DNA of 33,013 bases, from the NCBI GenBank assembly GCA_024226315.1, contig JAAELT010000432.1, positions 1-33,013 on the forward strand, read 5' to 3'. Positions 21,114 through 29,559 of this stretch are shown one piece after another. The first letter of the stretch is position 1. The number at the start of each line of letters is the position of its first letter. Source of the stretch: a bacterium (lineage in GTDB: Bacteria > Acidobacteriota > Thermoanaerobaculia > Multivoradales > J023). Made by a program: the position numbers and the translations under genes. Below the pieces are notes generated by a model, which did no database searches, had not been told where the DNA came from, and saw only the letters and a program-made list of their open reading frames with translations.

Positions 21114-23702
21114 ATGAGACGGTCGGTCCGAAACGAGAGCGAGTCACCCATGCCGGCACGAACCCTGCTCGCGATCGCGCTGCTCCTCCTGCTCGGGGCC
21201 GGCGGCCTGTCGGCCGAGCCGGTGCTGAGCCGGATCGACAGTTTCCAGGGCATGGCGTTCATCCGGGCGAGCCGCCTGGCGGTGAGCGCGGACGGCGCTT
21301 TCATCTACGCGCTGCAGTCCAACGTCGGTCTGTCGGTGCTGCGCCGCGACGACACCGGCGTGTACCGCTACGTGACCTCGCACTTCCCCTGGAACGAGGA
21401 CGAGACCCTCCGCAGTATCGGCAACTTCGTGCTCGGCCCCGGCGAGACCCAGGTCTACACCACGGGCAGCGACACCATCGCGGTGCTGGATCGCGATGCC
21501 GAGACCGGGCTGCTGATGCTGGCGCAGGCCCTACTGCCGTCGCAGAACGGGATGCCGGTCTTCGACGATCCCGGCGCGCTCGCCTTCAGCTCCGGGGGGG
21601 AGACGCTCTACGTCGGGGTGCGGGACCTCGACGCCCAGCGCATCCTGGTGCTGGGGCGCGATCCGGCAGACGGCACCCTGTCGTTGGTCCAGGAAATCGC
21701 CACCGACGCGTCGGACGCTCAGCAGTCTGTCAAAGCGCTTCTGCCCAGCCCCGACGGTGAGCACCTCTACGTCCTGGGCAAGCCGAGCGTCGCCGTCTAC
21801 GACCGCGATCCGGGCACTGGCGAGCTGGCCTTCGTCGAGGCGATGGACTGGCTGTCGGCCGAGAGCCTCGGCATCTACTCCACCCGCATGGGCGCGATCA
21901 GCCCGGACGGCGCGCACGTCTACGCCTTCGGCGGCAACTCCTGCTACAACAGCTGCTACGAGGAGGGTCTGGCGGTGCTGAGCAGGGACCCGGTCTCCGG
22001 CGGGCTGACGCTCCTCGAAGCCGACGAGGACACAATCGGGCCGATCACCACGGCGATCGAGATGAGCCCCGACGGCCGCCATGTCTACCTGGCGAACCGC
22101 GACGAGGGCCTGCGCGTCTCGATCTACGAGCGCGACGCCGGCGGGCTGCTCGAACCCGGCGGGCACGTCGACGGGCAGGCCGTGTCGGTCTTCACCGACG
22201 TCACCGCGATGACCTTCGACGCCGCCGGCAGTACCCTCTACGCCAGCGGTCACGAGGACCGACCGCTCGTGCCGATGACCCGCGACGTCGAGACCGGTGA
22301 GCTCACCGTCGAGCCGCGGGTCCTCGACGCCGAGGAGGGCATCACCGGGCCGCTGGAGATGGTCGTCAGCCCCGACGGCGGTAACCTCTACGTCCTCGGC
22401 TACTTGAGCCAGTCGATCGCCAGCTTCGCCTGGGACGAGGAGGCCGGCGCCCTGCGGCCCCTGGGCGCGGTCTTCCGGCTGGACGAAGGCCTGAACGAGA
22501 TGCAAGCGCCGATCCGGCTGCGGATCAACAGGGACGGCAGCCGGCTCTACTCGCTCGGCGAATACGGCCCGATGACCGTCTTCGCCTGCGACGACGCTGG
22601 AGAGCTGGAGCTGATCGGGCACTTCGAAACCGCCGTGGGCGACTCGGTGGCGCTCGAAATCTCGCCCGACGGCGACGACCTCTACCTGCTGGGATTCAAC
22701 GCCCTGGCCGTCATGAGCCGCGACGCGGCCGATCAGCTGACCGTCGAGCAGACGATCGCCGGTGCGGCGGCCTACCGCGACCTGGCACTCAGCCCCGACG
22801 CCCGCCACGCCTACGTGCTGGCAGGCTTCGACTGTGGCGAGGAGTCCGCCTGCTGGCAGCTGGACGTCTTCGAGCGGGACCCCGCGACCGGCTTGCTCGA
22901 CCACCGCGACACCGTCTCGGGATTCGGCTCCGAGGCCTTCGATTCGCCGCGCTCGCTGGCCATCAGCCCAGACGGAGCCCACCTCTACTTCAGCTCGGTG
23001 CAAGACGAGACGGCCGTGATCGGGATCTTCTCGCGGGACGCCGCCGACGGCTCGTTGGAGCTGACAGGCGTCCACCCCGCTGGCGAGGTCGAGACTCCCG
23101 ACTGGGACGAGATACGGCTGCGGATCGCTCCCGACGGCCGCTACGTCTACACGTCGCGATCGCCGAACACGGTCTCGATTTTCGCGCGTGATCCGGAGAG
23201 CGGCCTGCTCAGCGATCTCGAACCTTACGTCGACGACGAGCTGGGTACCGGCACCCGCGGCGGCGCCACCGGCCTCGCCGTCAGCCCCGGCGGCGGGCTG
23301 GTCTTCGCCGCCGGTTTCGCGCGCAGCCGCATCACCACCCTGTCGAGCCGTTGCCTGGCCAACGTCGAAGCCTGCGCCCAGGGCGACCGCTTCCGCATCA
23401 GCGTCGACTGGCGCGACTACGAGGGCCGCACCGGCAACGCCCGCCGCGTCGAGCCGCTCGGCGACAGCACGCGGGTGTTCTGGTTCTTCGACCAGAACAA
23501 CTGGGAGATGATGGTCAAGGTGCTCGACGGCTGCGCCATCAACGAGCGTTTCTGGGTCTTCGCCGCCGCCACCACCGACGTCGAGACCACCCTCACAGTG
23601 ACGGACACCTGGACCGGCGAAAGCCGCAGCTACTTCAATGCCCTGGGCGTCGCGTCGCCGGCGATCACCGATACCGGCGCCTTCGACGCTTGCGATCCAT
23701 GA
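21114..23702 (+). CDS. Secreted lactonase/YncE-like beta-propeller protein
   Basis: An 862-residue exported protein. The signal peptide core is LLAIALLLLLGAGGLSA after a polar leader. Residues about 40-740 form many propeller blades with the repeating strand pattern SPDG..LY, as in the 6-phosphogluconolactonase (lactonase)/YncE fold, enough for more than one propeller. The last ~115 residues (from about QGDRFRISVDWRDY to ITDTGAF, with WFFDQNNWEMMVKVLDGC) are a sandwich-like C-terminal domain seen on many exported proteins of related bacteria. Binding rather than catalysis is likely. AGGAGG lies 10 bp upstream of the ATG at 21114; the ATG at 21150 is an alternative with a weaker site. Confidence 0.82.
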   Translation: MRRSVRNESESPMPARTLLAIALLLLLGAGGLSAEPVLSRIDSFQGMAFIRASRLAVSADGAFIYALQSNVGLSVLRRDDTGVYRYVTSHFPWNEDETLRSIGNFVLGPGETQVYTTGSDTIAVLDRDAETGLLMLAQALLPSQNGMPVFDDPGALAFSSGGETLYVGVRDLDAQRILVLGRDPADGTLSLVQEIATDASDAQQSVKALLPSPDGEHLYVLGKPSVAVYDRDPGTGELAFVEAMDWLSAESLGIYSTRMGAISPDGAHVYAFGGNSCYNSCYEEGLAVLSRDPVSGGLTLLEADEDTIGPITTAIEMSPDGRHVYLANRDEGLRVSIYERDAGGLLEPGGHVDGQAVSVFTDVTAMTFDAAGSTLYASGHEDRPLVPMTRDVETGELTVEPRVLDAEEGITGPLEMVVSPDGGNLYVLGYLSQSIASFAWDEEAGALRPLGAVFRLDEGLNEMQAPIRLRINRDGSRLYSLGEYGPMTVFACDDAGELELIGHFETAVGDSVALEISPDGDDLYLLGFNALAVMSRDAADQLTVEQTIAGAAAYRDLALSPDARHAYVLAGFDCGEESACWQLDVFERDPATGLLDHRDTVSGFGSEAFDSPRSLAISPDGAHLYFSSVQDETAVIGIFSRDAADGSLELTGVHPAGEVETPDWDEIRLRIAPDGRYVYTSRSPNTVSIFARDPESGLLSDLEPYVDDELGTGTRGGATGLAVSPGGGLVFAAGFARSRITTLSSRCLANVEACAQGDRFRISVDWRDYEGRTGNARRVEPLGDSTRVFWFFDQNNWEMMVKVLDGCAINERFWVFAAATTDVETTLTVTDTWTGESRSYFNALGVASPAITDTGAFDACDP

Positions 23703-23731
23703 GGGTATAGAGCGAGTCATCTGTCAGCGGG

Positions 23732-23755
23732 CACGGTGGTACGATCACCGGCGTG
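23732..23755 (+). promoter_or_regulatory. Inverted repeat over the TIR gene start codon
   Basis: CACGGTG (23732-23738) is followed by GTACGAT and then CACCG-g-CGTG (23746-23755), a near-perfect inverted repeat. The GTG start codon of the TIR gene (23753) is in the right arm, and no clear Shine-Dalgarno is seen. It may be an operator or an mRNA stem that hides the start. Confidence 0.4.
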
Positions 23756-25066
23756 AATCCCACGGTATTCATCAGCCACTCGTGCAAGGACAAAGAGAAG
23801 GCGCCTCCCGACGGGCTGTCGGCGGCGGAGGCCGCGGCGCGGCAGGAGCGGTTGAAGTTCGCTCGCGACTTGCGCGCCGACGTCCACGCTCGGCTGAAGG
23901 CGGTGGCGGGCCTGGACGTCTTCCTCGACGTGCGCGGCGGTCTGGGGGCGGGCGACGTGTGGCAGGACGGTCTGCACCAGGCGCTGCGTACCTGCTCGGG
24001 GGCGGTGATCCTGCTGAGCCCGGAGGCGCTGGAGTCGGGATGGGTGCTGAAGGAGGCCACCATCCTCAGTTGGCGGGTGTTCATGAGCGAGCGGCTGATC
24101 GTGGTGCCGGTGATGCTCGGGGTCTCGCGTGCCGATCTGCGCGCCAAAGGCTTCGGTGCCGTCGACCTGGACGCCATCCAGTGGGTGCAGGTTCCCGCCG
24201 CCAGCCCCGGCGCGCGCACGGCGGCGGTCGACGAGATCGTGGCGGCTCTGGCGCCGGTGGCTGCCGCCGGGGTGCGCAACGACAAGACCACCTGGAAGAC
24301 CAAGGTGGAGCGCTGGCTGCTCGAGTTCGGCAACCAGCTCAAGAAAGAGGTCCCCGAGGGCTACGACGAGGACTATCTGAAGCTGATGTACCAGGCGCTC
24401 GGCGTCGAGGCGCAGGACCGCAACCGTGACGGCGAGGATCCCTACCAGGACGTCTCCGCTTTCCTGCTGGCGTCGAAGACCCGCAAGATCATCAAGATGC
24501 TCAGGAAAGTACCGACTTCCGGCAAGTCTCAGCGCCAGGAGATCCAGAACAAAGTGCGGCCGTTCTGGGTCGACCCTCTGGCCGCGACTCCCCTGCCCCA
24601 CGCAGCGCGCGAGGGCATGGTGGTGGCGATCGACGGCGAGGAGGTCGAGTCGGCAAGAGACTACGTCCGTCGGGCTTACTGCACCTTCGAGGAGGTGGAT
24701 CACCTACTTGCCCCGCCCGAGGTCACCGACGGCACTGCGGAGCAGATCGTGAGCAAGGTGCGGGCCGAGGTAGGCAGGTATTACGACCCCGACAATGCGA
24801 AAGATCTCGCCGAGGAGATCGAGGACTGCGGGCCGATCTACGTCATCCTGGGCCCGGGATCGGCACGGGAGGACGTGCTCGACCAGCTGACCGCCGCCTA
24901 TCCGCAGCTGACCTTCGTGGCCGTCACCGGGGCCGATCCGAAGAAGCGGCTGGGCAAGTGGCACGGCCGGGCGCTGCTGCTGGCGCCCAGCCTGCAACCC
25001 GGCAAAGAAGGGGCTGGCCGGCGCTTCCGTAACAGGATCCAGGCTTTCGTGGACGGAACGACCTGA
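23753..25066 (+). CDS. TIR-domain effector protein
   Basis: A 437-residue cytosolic protein. Residues 1 to about 150 form a TIR-like domain: TVFISHSCKDKEK (4-16), VFLDVRGGLGAGDVW (56-70), AVILLSPEALESGWVLKE with Glu101 in the usual catalytic position, and a final LIVVPVMLGV strand. Bacterial TIR domains commonly cleave NAD+ or make cyclic ADP-ribose derivatives during immunity. A middle helical region and a C-terminal alpha/beta region (GPIYVILGPGSAREDVLDQL onward) are unassigned and may sense or couple to partners. It starts with GTG inside an inverted repeat. The stop codon is part of the Shine-Dalgarno of the MoxR gene, so it heads a four-component operon. Confidence 0.82.
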   Translation: MNPTVFISHSCKDKEKAPPDGLSAAEAAARQERLKFARDLRADVHARLKAVAGLDVFLDVRGGLGAGDVWQDGLHQALRTCSGAVILLSPEALESGWVLKEATILSWRVFMSERLIVVPVMLGVSRADLRAKGFGAVDLDAIQWVQVPAASPGARTAAVDEIVAALAPVAAAGVRNDKTTWKTKVERWLLEFGNQLKKEVPEGYDEDYLKLMYQALGVEAQDRNRDGEDPYQDVSAFLLASKTRKIIKMLRKVPTSGKSQRQEIQNKVRPFWVDPLAATPLPHAAREGMVVAIDGEEVESARDYVRRAYCTFEEVDHLLAPPEVTDGTAEQIVSKVRAEVGRYYDPDNAKDLAEEIEDCGPIYVILGPGSAREDVLDQLTAAYPQLTFVAVTGADPKKRLGKWHGRALLLAPSLQPGKEGAGRRFRNRIQAFVDGTT

Positions 25067-25076
25067 GGAGAGCACT

Positions 25077-26075
25077 GTGGCAGACGATCCAGAAGAGCTC
25101 GAATTCGAACCCCTCTTCCGGCTGCGCGACCAGCCCCGGCTGGCGGCTCCCGGCGAGGCGCAGCCCGACCGCCGCGACGGCGCGGTGTACAAAATGCCGC
25201 CGGAGCTCCACCTGGCGGTCGAGGTGGCGCTGGTCACCGGCCGGCCGCTGCTCCTGCGTGGCGATCCGGGTACCGGCAAGTCGTCGCTGGCCGCCTACGT
25301 CGCCCGGCGGCTGAATTGGCGCTACTACGAGTTCGTCACCACCTCGGCGACCCTGGCAACCGACCTGCAGTGGCGCTTCGACGCCGTACGCCGGCTTTCC
25401 GACGCCCATGGCGGAGGCAAGGCCGGGAACGAGCAGGAGTACGTCGACCCCGGGGCGTTGTGGTGGGCCTTCCACCGGGAGTCGGCCCGCGAGCTCGGCA
25501 ACGAGCCCGACGCCGAGATCAACGGGAAGCGCGACGAGCACCGCGCGGTGGTGCTGATCGACGAGATCGACAAGGCGCATCCGGACGTGCCCAACGCCCT
25601 GCTGGTGGCCCTGGGCTCGAACCAGCTGAAGATCCCCTATCTCGACGCCCCGGTGACCATCGAGGCTGACGCCGCGCCGCCGCTGAAGCTGTCGCGCGAC
25701 GTCCAGGTTTCCCGCGTGCTGGTGATGGTGACCACCAACGAAGAGCGCGAGCTGCCGCGCGCCTTCGTGCGCCGCTGCGTGACTTTTCGGCTGAAGCATC
25801 CCGACGCCGAGCAGCTCGCCGCGATCGCCGGGCTGCACTTCGCCGGAGAGGGAGAGGAGCTGTCGGAAGACGACGCGGCCCTGGCCCTGGCTCTGGGAAA
25901 GCGGGTGTGGAAGCTGCGCAACGAGGCCGAGCCGGGGCAACGAAAGCCGAGCACCGCGGAGTTCCTCGATGCCTTCAAGGCTTGCCACGGCTTCGTCAGA
26001 GTCGACCCGGAAGACCCGCGCTGGCGGTTGATCGAGCGCGTCTCCCTGCTCAAGCCGGAGCTCGAGGAAGCATGA
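25077..26075 (+). CDS. MoxR-family AAA+ ATPase
   Basis: A 332-residue ATPase. Walker A is GDPGTGKSS (62-70), Walker B is VVLIDEID (158-165), sensor 1 is TTNEE (219-223), and arginines follow at ELPRAFVRR. The order and the helix-2 insert match MoxR/ATPase-associated proteins, which remodel targets with vWA-domain partners. It is longer than many MoxR proteins between Walker A and B. It starts at GTG 4 bp after GAGGAGAG. Within this operon it likely supplies the ATP-driven switch linking the vWA-like protein to the TIR effector. Its stop overlaps a nine-codon open frame (ATG at 26072) that ends just after the start of the next gene. Confidence 0.92.
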   Translation: MADDPEELEFEPLFRLRDQPRLAAPGEAQPDRRDGAVYKMPPELHLAVEVALVTGRPLLLRGDPGTGKSSLAAYVARRLNWRYYEFVTTSATLATDLQWRFDAVRRLSDAHGGGKAGNEQEYVDPGALWWAFHRESARELGNEPDAEINGKRDEHRAVVLIDEIDKAHPDVPNALLVALGSNQLKIPYLDAPVTIEADAAPPLKLSRDVQVSRVLVMVTTNEERELPRAFVRRCVTFRLKHPDAEQLAAIAGLHFAGEGEELSEDDAALALALGKRVWKLRNEAEPGQRKPSTAEFLDAFKACHGFVRVDPEDPRWRLIERVSLLKPELEEA

Positions 26076-26093
26076 GGCGCGCGGCGGAGCGGT

Positions 26094-27035
26094 ATGCCTA
26101 GAGCGCCGGTCGGCTGGGGCGACCTGGTGCGCGCCGACCTGGCTCTCCTCCCCGGCGAGCGCGGCCGCGCCGAGGTGGCGCGCATGCTCGGGCTGAGCCT
26201 GCTCGACGTGGCCAGGCTGAGGAAGCCACCGAGACCGCCGCCCGACGACGAGCCCGACGACGCGCCGCCGGGCGACGGCAAGTCCACCCGCGCCGTGTTC
26301 GACGAGGACGACGCCGGCCCCGACGTGGAGCGCCTGGAGCTCACCAGAGAGCCGACGCAGAGCCTGCCGCCCGGCGATCCGCTGCCTCCGCGCCAGCCCA
26401 GCCACTTGCAACCGGGGCTGCCGTTCAAGGCCCTGCTGACGGACCGCACCGAGGCCGAGCTGACGCTGGCCGCCGTGTCGACGCCGTCGCCGACCTCCGA
26501 GGTCGACGTCGAGGCGGCGGTGCGGGTGCTCGCCCGCGCCCGGCCGCTGGTCGAGGTCCCGCGCCTGTTGGCGCCGCGGATCGGCCCCGGCACACAGGTG
26601 CTGGTGGACCTCGGCGAGCCGATGCAGCCCTTCCGCCGCGACCAGGAGAAGCTGGTGCCGCGCCTGCGTCGCCTGGCCGGCCGCGCGGTAGAGGTCCTCT
26701 ACTTCCGTGACGATCCTGCCGAGGATGCCGGTCCCACCCGCTACCGGCGCTCGTGGCGCCGGTATGCGCCGCCCGCGGCCGGCCTGTCGGTGATCGCCTT
26801 GAGCGATCTCGGCTGCGGCGTGCCAGTCCGACCACGGGCGGTGCACGCCTGGCGATCCCTGGCGCTGCACCTGCGTGGCCGTGGCAGCCGGATCGTGGCC
26901 TTCGCGCCGATCCAGCCGCTCGCCCTCGACGCGCGCCTGCGCCACGCCGTGAGCCTGATCACCTGGGACCGGGGTACCAACCGGGTGGCCGCGACGTTGC
27001 TGCGCCAGGCCGAGTACCTGCGGGAGCCGGCGTGA
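26094..27035 (+). CDS. vWA-like MoxR partner without MIDAS
   Basis: A 313-residue protein. Residues 1-45 are a small helical module (WGDLVRADLALLP and a repressor-like GRAEVARMLGLSLLDVARL). A proline/acid-rich linker follows, then from about residue 160 a vWA-like alpha/beta domain: GTQVLVDLGEPMQPF, RLAGRAVEVLYF, LSVIALSDLG and GSRIVAFAPI. The metal-binding DxSxS is replaced by DLGEP, so the domain probably binds partners without metal. Similar derived vWA domains occur next to MoxR ATPases in predicted conflict systems. The stop overlaps the GTG start of the next gene by 4 bp. Family identity is inferred from fold-like patterns. Confidence 0.68.
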   Translation: MPRAPVGWGDLVRADLALLPGERGRAEVARMLGLSLLDVARLRKPPRPPPDDEPDDAPPGDGKSTRAVFDEDDAGPDVERLELTREPTQSLPPGDPLPPRQPSHLQPGLPFKALLTDRTEAELTLAAVSTPSPTSEVDVEAAVRVLARARPLVEVPRLLAPRIGPGTQVLVDLGEPMQPFRRDQEKLVPRLRRLAGRAVEVLYFRDDPAEDAGPTRYRRSWRRYAPPAAGLSVIALSDLGCGVPVRPRAVHAWRSLALHLRGRGSRIVAFAPIQPLALDARLRHAVSLITWDRGTNRVAATLLRQAEYLREPA

Positions 27036-28243
27036 TCAGGCCGCGGGACCTGGCCGAGGCCGAGGAGACCCTCGGTCTCTTCGAGCGCGACGGTCCGTTC
27101 CTGCGACTGGCCGAGCTGCTGTCGCCGGCGAGCCTGATCGAGCCCGAGCTGATGCGTCACATGCGCCTGGCGCACGTGCACGAAGCCGGCGTCGAGGTCG
27201 AACAGCAGCTCTGGTTCAGCGACCTGGTGCGCGCCCGCAGCGGCCAGGGGATCTCGCTGAGGGTCGCCGTGAGCCACCTGCTGCGGGAGCGGCTGAAGCA
27301 GCGCGCGGCCGCCGACAGCAAGCGCATCGCGGAGGCTCGCGACCTGATGGCCCGCGTCCACGAGCAGCTGTCGCCGGTGCTGCTGCTGGAGGAGACCCTG
27401 GCCTGGGCCGAGGTCTTCGACCAGACGGCGAGAATCCAGTCCCGTGCCGACGATTTGCTCGACGCGCTGTCCGCCGGCCGCGAAGGGCTCGATCACTGGC
27501 TCGGCCGCGCCTGGGACGGCCTGCCAGAGGACCTCAAGAAAACCGAGGCCGGCCGCAGCCTTGCGCAGGTCGCGGCCATGCGCGGCGCCGAGGTCGATCC
27601 GGCTGACGTCGACGAGCTCGACGCTTCGCGCGTCGCCCACCTGCTCGATCGCGTCACTGTCTTCCTGGCGCGCCAGGGCTCCCAGCTGCGCGCGGGCGTG
27701 CCGCCGTCCGAGGCCACCCACATGATCGAGATCCCGGACACCGAGCCGCTGATGATCGAGGTGATCTCCGATCGCGGAGGCACGCCGGCCTCCGAGCGTC
27801 TCGAAGTGCGTCCCGACGCTCCCCCGCTCGACGTCGGCACGGGCGCCGTGACCCTGCGCCGCGTCGACGGGGGCGAGTACCGGCTGAAGCCGGTCCCACG
27901 GCCTGATGGCGGTCACCTCTCGATCGAGATGCTGGCCGCCGGCACGGGCGCCTGCCTGCTGTTGCGCTATGGCGAGCCGGAAGCGCCATCACACGTCGTG
28001 ATCGACGGCGGCCCGAACGTCAAGGTGGCGAAGCTGCTGCGCGAGCGGATCGACATCGAGCCGCCCGACAAAAGGGCGAAGGGCTTCCGAGCTGCGCCGA
28101 GGATCGAGCTTCTGGTGGTCACCCATATCGACGCCGATCGAATCCGCGGCGTGCTGAGCCTGCTCGGGAAGGATTCCCGTCCCCTGGAGCTCCACGACGT
28201 CTGGTTCAACGGCCCCGCGCAGGCGCCTCGGGAGTTTCTCTGA
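27032..28243 (+). CDS. MoxR-system partner, N-terminal part, with start of MBL fold
   Basis: A 403-residue product started by GTG in a GTGA overlap with the previous stop. Residues 1 to about 230 are helical, with LLSPASLIEPELMRHMRL and EQQLWFSDLVRARSG motifs that I associate with partner proteins of MoxR-vWA conflict systems. Residues about 305-403 begin a metallo-beta-lactamase fold: SIEMLAAGTGACLLL, VVIDGG (322-327) and VVTHIDADRIRG (His365, Asp367, Asp369). The HxHxDH motif reads HxDxDR. The frame stops 5 residues or so before the fold resumes in the next gene, so this is probably the first half of a single protein. Confidence 0.7.
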   Translation: MIRPRDLAEAEETLGLFERDGPFLRLAELLSPASLIEPELMRHMRLAHVHEAGVEVEQQLWFSDLVRARSGQGISLRVAVSHLLRERLKQRAAADSKRIAEARDLMARVHEQLSPVLLLEETLAWAEVFDQTARIQSRADDLLDALSAGREGLDHWLGRAWDGLPEDLKKTEAGRSLAQVAAMRGAEVDPADVDELDASRVAHLLDRVTVFLARQGSQLRAGVPPSEATHMIEIPDTEPLMIEVISDRGGTPASERLEVRPDAPPLDVGTGAVTLRRVDGGEYRLKPVPRPDGGHLSIEMLAAGTGACLLLRYGEPEAPSHVVIDGGPNVKVAKLLRERIDIEPPDKRAKGFRAAPRIELLVVTHIDADRIRGVLSLLGKDSRPLELHDVWFNGPAQAPREFL

Positions 28244-29082
28244 TGAGCGTGCGCCAGGGAGACGAGCTCTCGGCCCTGCTGCGGGAAATGGAGCTGCCCT
28301 GGAACCGGGCCTTCGACGGTGGCCCCGTGGTGGTCGCGGGCAAGCCGCCGCAGATTGAGCTGCCGGGCGGCCTGCGCATTACCTTGCTGTCTCCGACGCC
28401 GCGTGAGCTCGACCGGCTCTGGGATCATTGGGAGAAGCAACTCATGAAACTGCGGGCGCCGATGGACGAGGCGGCGAGCTCTTCCGTGCCGGCCGACGAC
28501 GAGATCGACGGGGACGACGCGGACGAAGGGGAAGAACCGGAAGCGACGCCGAAGGCCACCCGGGGAACCCCAGAGGAGCTCGACCTCGAGGAGCTCGCCG
28601 ATCGACGCTACCGGCCCGACAGATCCGTCGCCAACGGCTCGAGTATCGCTTTCGTTGCCGAAATCGCAGACGCCGTCGTCTTGGTGGGCGGCGACGCGCG
28701 CGCCGACGTGCTGTCCGAGTCCATCCAGAACCTGCTGTCGATGCGCGGCGAGAAACGGCTGACGCTCGACGCCTTCGTGGTGCCCCACGCCGGCAGCGAG
28801 CGCAACCTCAGCGTCGAGCTGCTTCAGCTCCTGGCCTGCGACCGCTACCTGTTCTCCACCAGCGGCGCCCGCTTTCGTCACCCCGACCGCGTTACCGTCG
28901 CCCGCATCCTGGTGCACGGTCGCTCGGGTCGGACCGGCCGGCCGACGCTGGTGTTCAACTATCGCTCGCCAGAGACGGAAATCTGGGACGACCCGGAGCT
29001 CCAGAAACGCTACGACTACCGGACAGTGTACCCGGAAGGGGAGGACGCCGGCATTCAGGTGGTGCTACGAGAGGACTCCTGA
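28243..29082 (+). CDS. MBL-fold protein, C-terminal part
   Basis: A 279-residue product that continues the MBL fold of the preceding gene: RQGDELSALLREMELPWNRAF, PGGLRITLLSPTPRELDRLWDHWEKQ, an acidic linker (about 86-110), SIAFVAEIADAVVLVGGDARADVL, VVPHAGSERNLSVELL and FSTSGARFRHPD. All are in the order seen in single-chain proteins of this class. The usual VPHHGS reads VPHAGS. The ATG overlaps the previous stop as TGATG, so coupled re-initiation is possible, but one missing base near 28240 would make the two a single 680-residue protein. The gene converges on the pseudopilin operon with a 6-bp gap and no terminator. Confidence 0.7.
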   Translation: MSVRQGDELSALLREMELPWNRAFDGGPVVVAGKPPQIELPGGLRITLLSPTPRELDRLWDHWEKQLMKLRAPMDEAASSSVPADDEIDGDDADEGEEPEATPKATRGTPEELDLEELADRRYRPDRSVANGSSIAFVAEIADAVVLVGGDARADVLSESIQNLLSMRGEKRLTLDAFVVPHAGSERNLSVELLQLLACDRYLFSTSGARFRHPDRVTVARILVHGRSGRTGRPTLVFNYRSPETEIWDDPELQKRYDYRTVYPEGEDAGIQVVLREDS

Positions 29083-29088
29083 ACCGGG

Positions 29089-29559
29089 TCAATACAGGTA
29101 GTCCTGGTCCTCCGACACGATGCCGCGCGGCGGGCTGTAGGGCTGCGGCTCCCAGGAGATCACCCGTGGCGGGTCGTAGTCGCTGAGCTGGATCTCGGCG
29201 CGCAGGGCGCGGCCGCCGGCGCCGTAGATAGCGGTGACGTCAACCAGGCGGACCATCACCCGGTTGCCGTTGGAAACGTCCACGGAGACGAGGCCGTCGC
29301 CGAGCTCGCGCTCCAGCGTACCGGTCCAGAAGGGCGACAGGGACAGCCGGTCGAGCGCCAGGGCGACGCCGGCGTCGGAAAGCGCGGTGAGGTGCACGTC
29401 CTGGACCTCCTCGCGCAGCAGACCCATGCGATAGCTCAGCGAGCCCGCCAGCAGTACGCCGGCGGCCATGGTCAGGACGATCACGAACAACGCCAGCAAC
29501 AAAGCATGGCCGCGCTCCGAGACATGCCCGCGGACCGGACCATGCTCCCGCTTCACCAT
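29089..29559 (-). CDS. PilX/GspK-like minor pseudopilin
   Basis: A 156-residue protein with an N-terminal membrane helix, SERGHALLLALFVIVLTMAAGVLLAGS, in the style of PilX-like proteins. The usual prepilin Glu at position 5 is not obvious. The rest is a soluble pilin-like domain that ends in a tyrosine-containing tail. The start at 29559 overlaps the preceding gene by 7 bp and places the helix near the N-terminus; a longer frame to 29874 is only an antisense-style extension. It is the third gene of a minor pseudopilin operon. Confidence 0.7.
   Translation of the reverse strand: MVKREHGPVRGHVSERGHALLLALFVIVLTMAAGVLLAGSLSYRMGLLREEVQDVHLTALSDAGVALALDRLSLSPFWTGTLERELGDGLVSVDVSNGNRVMVRLVDVTAIYGAGGRALRAEIQLSDYDPPRVISWEPQPYSPPRGIVSEDQDYLY

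Noticed and set aside
21531..23720. Long minus-strand open frame opposite the beta-propeller gene
   Set aside because: Mirror of a GC-rich coding region; no start signal or domain.
24924..26945. Long minus-strand open frame opposite MoxR and vWA-like genes
   Set aside because: The sense strand has Walker motifs and tight operon spacing.
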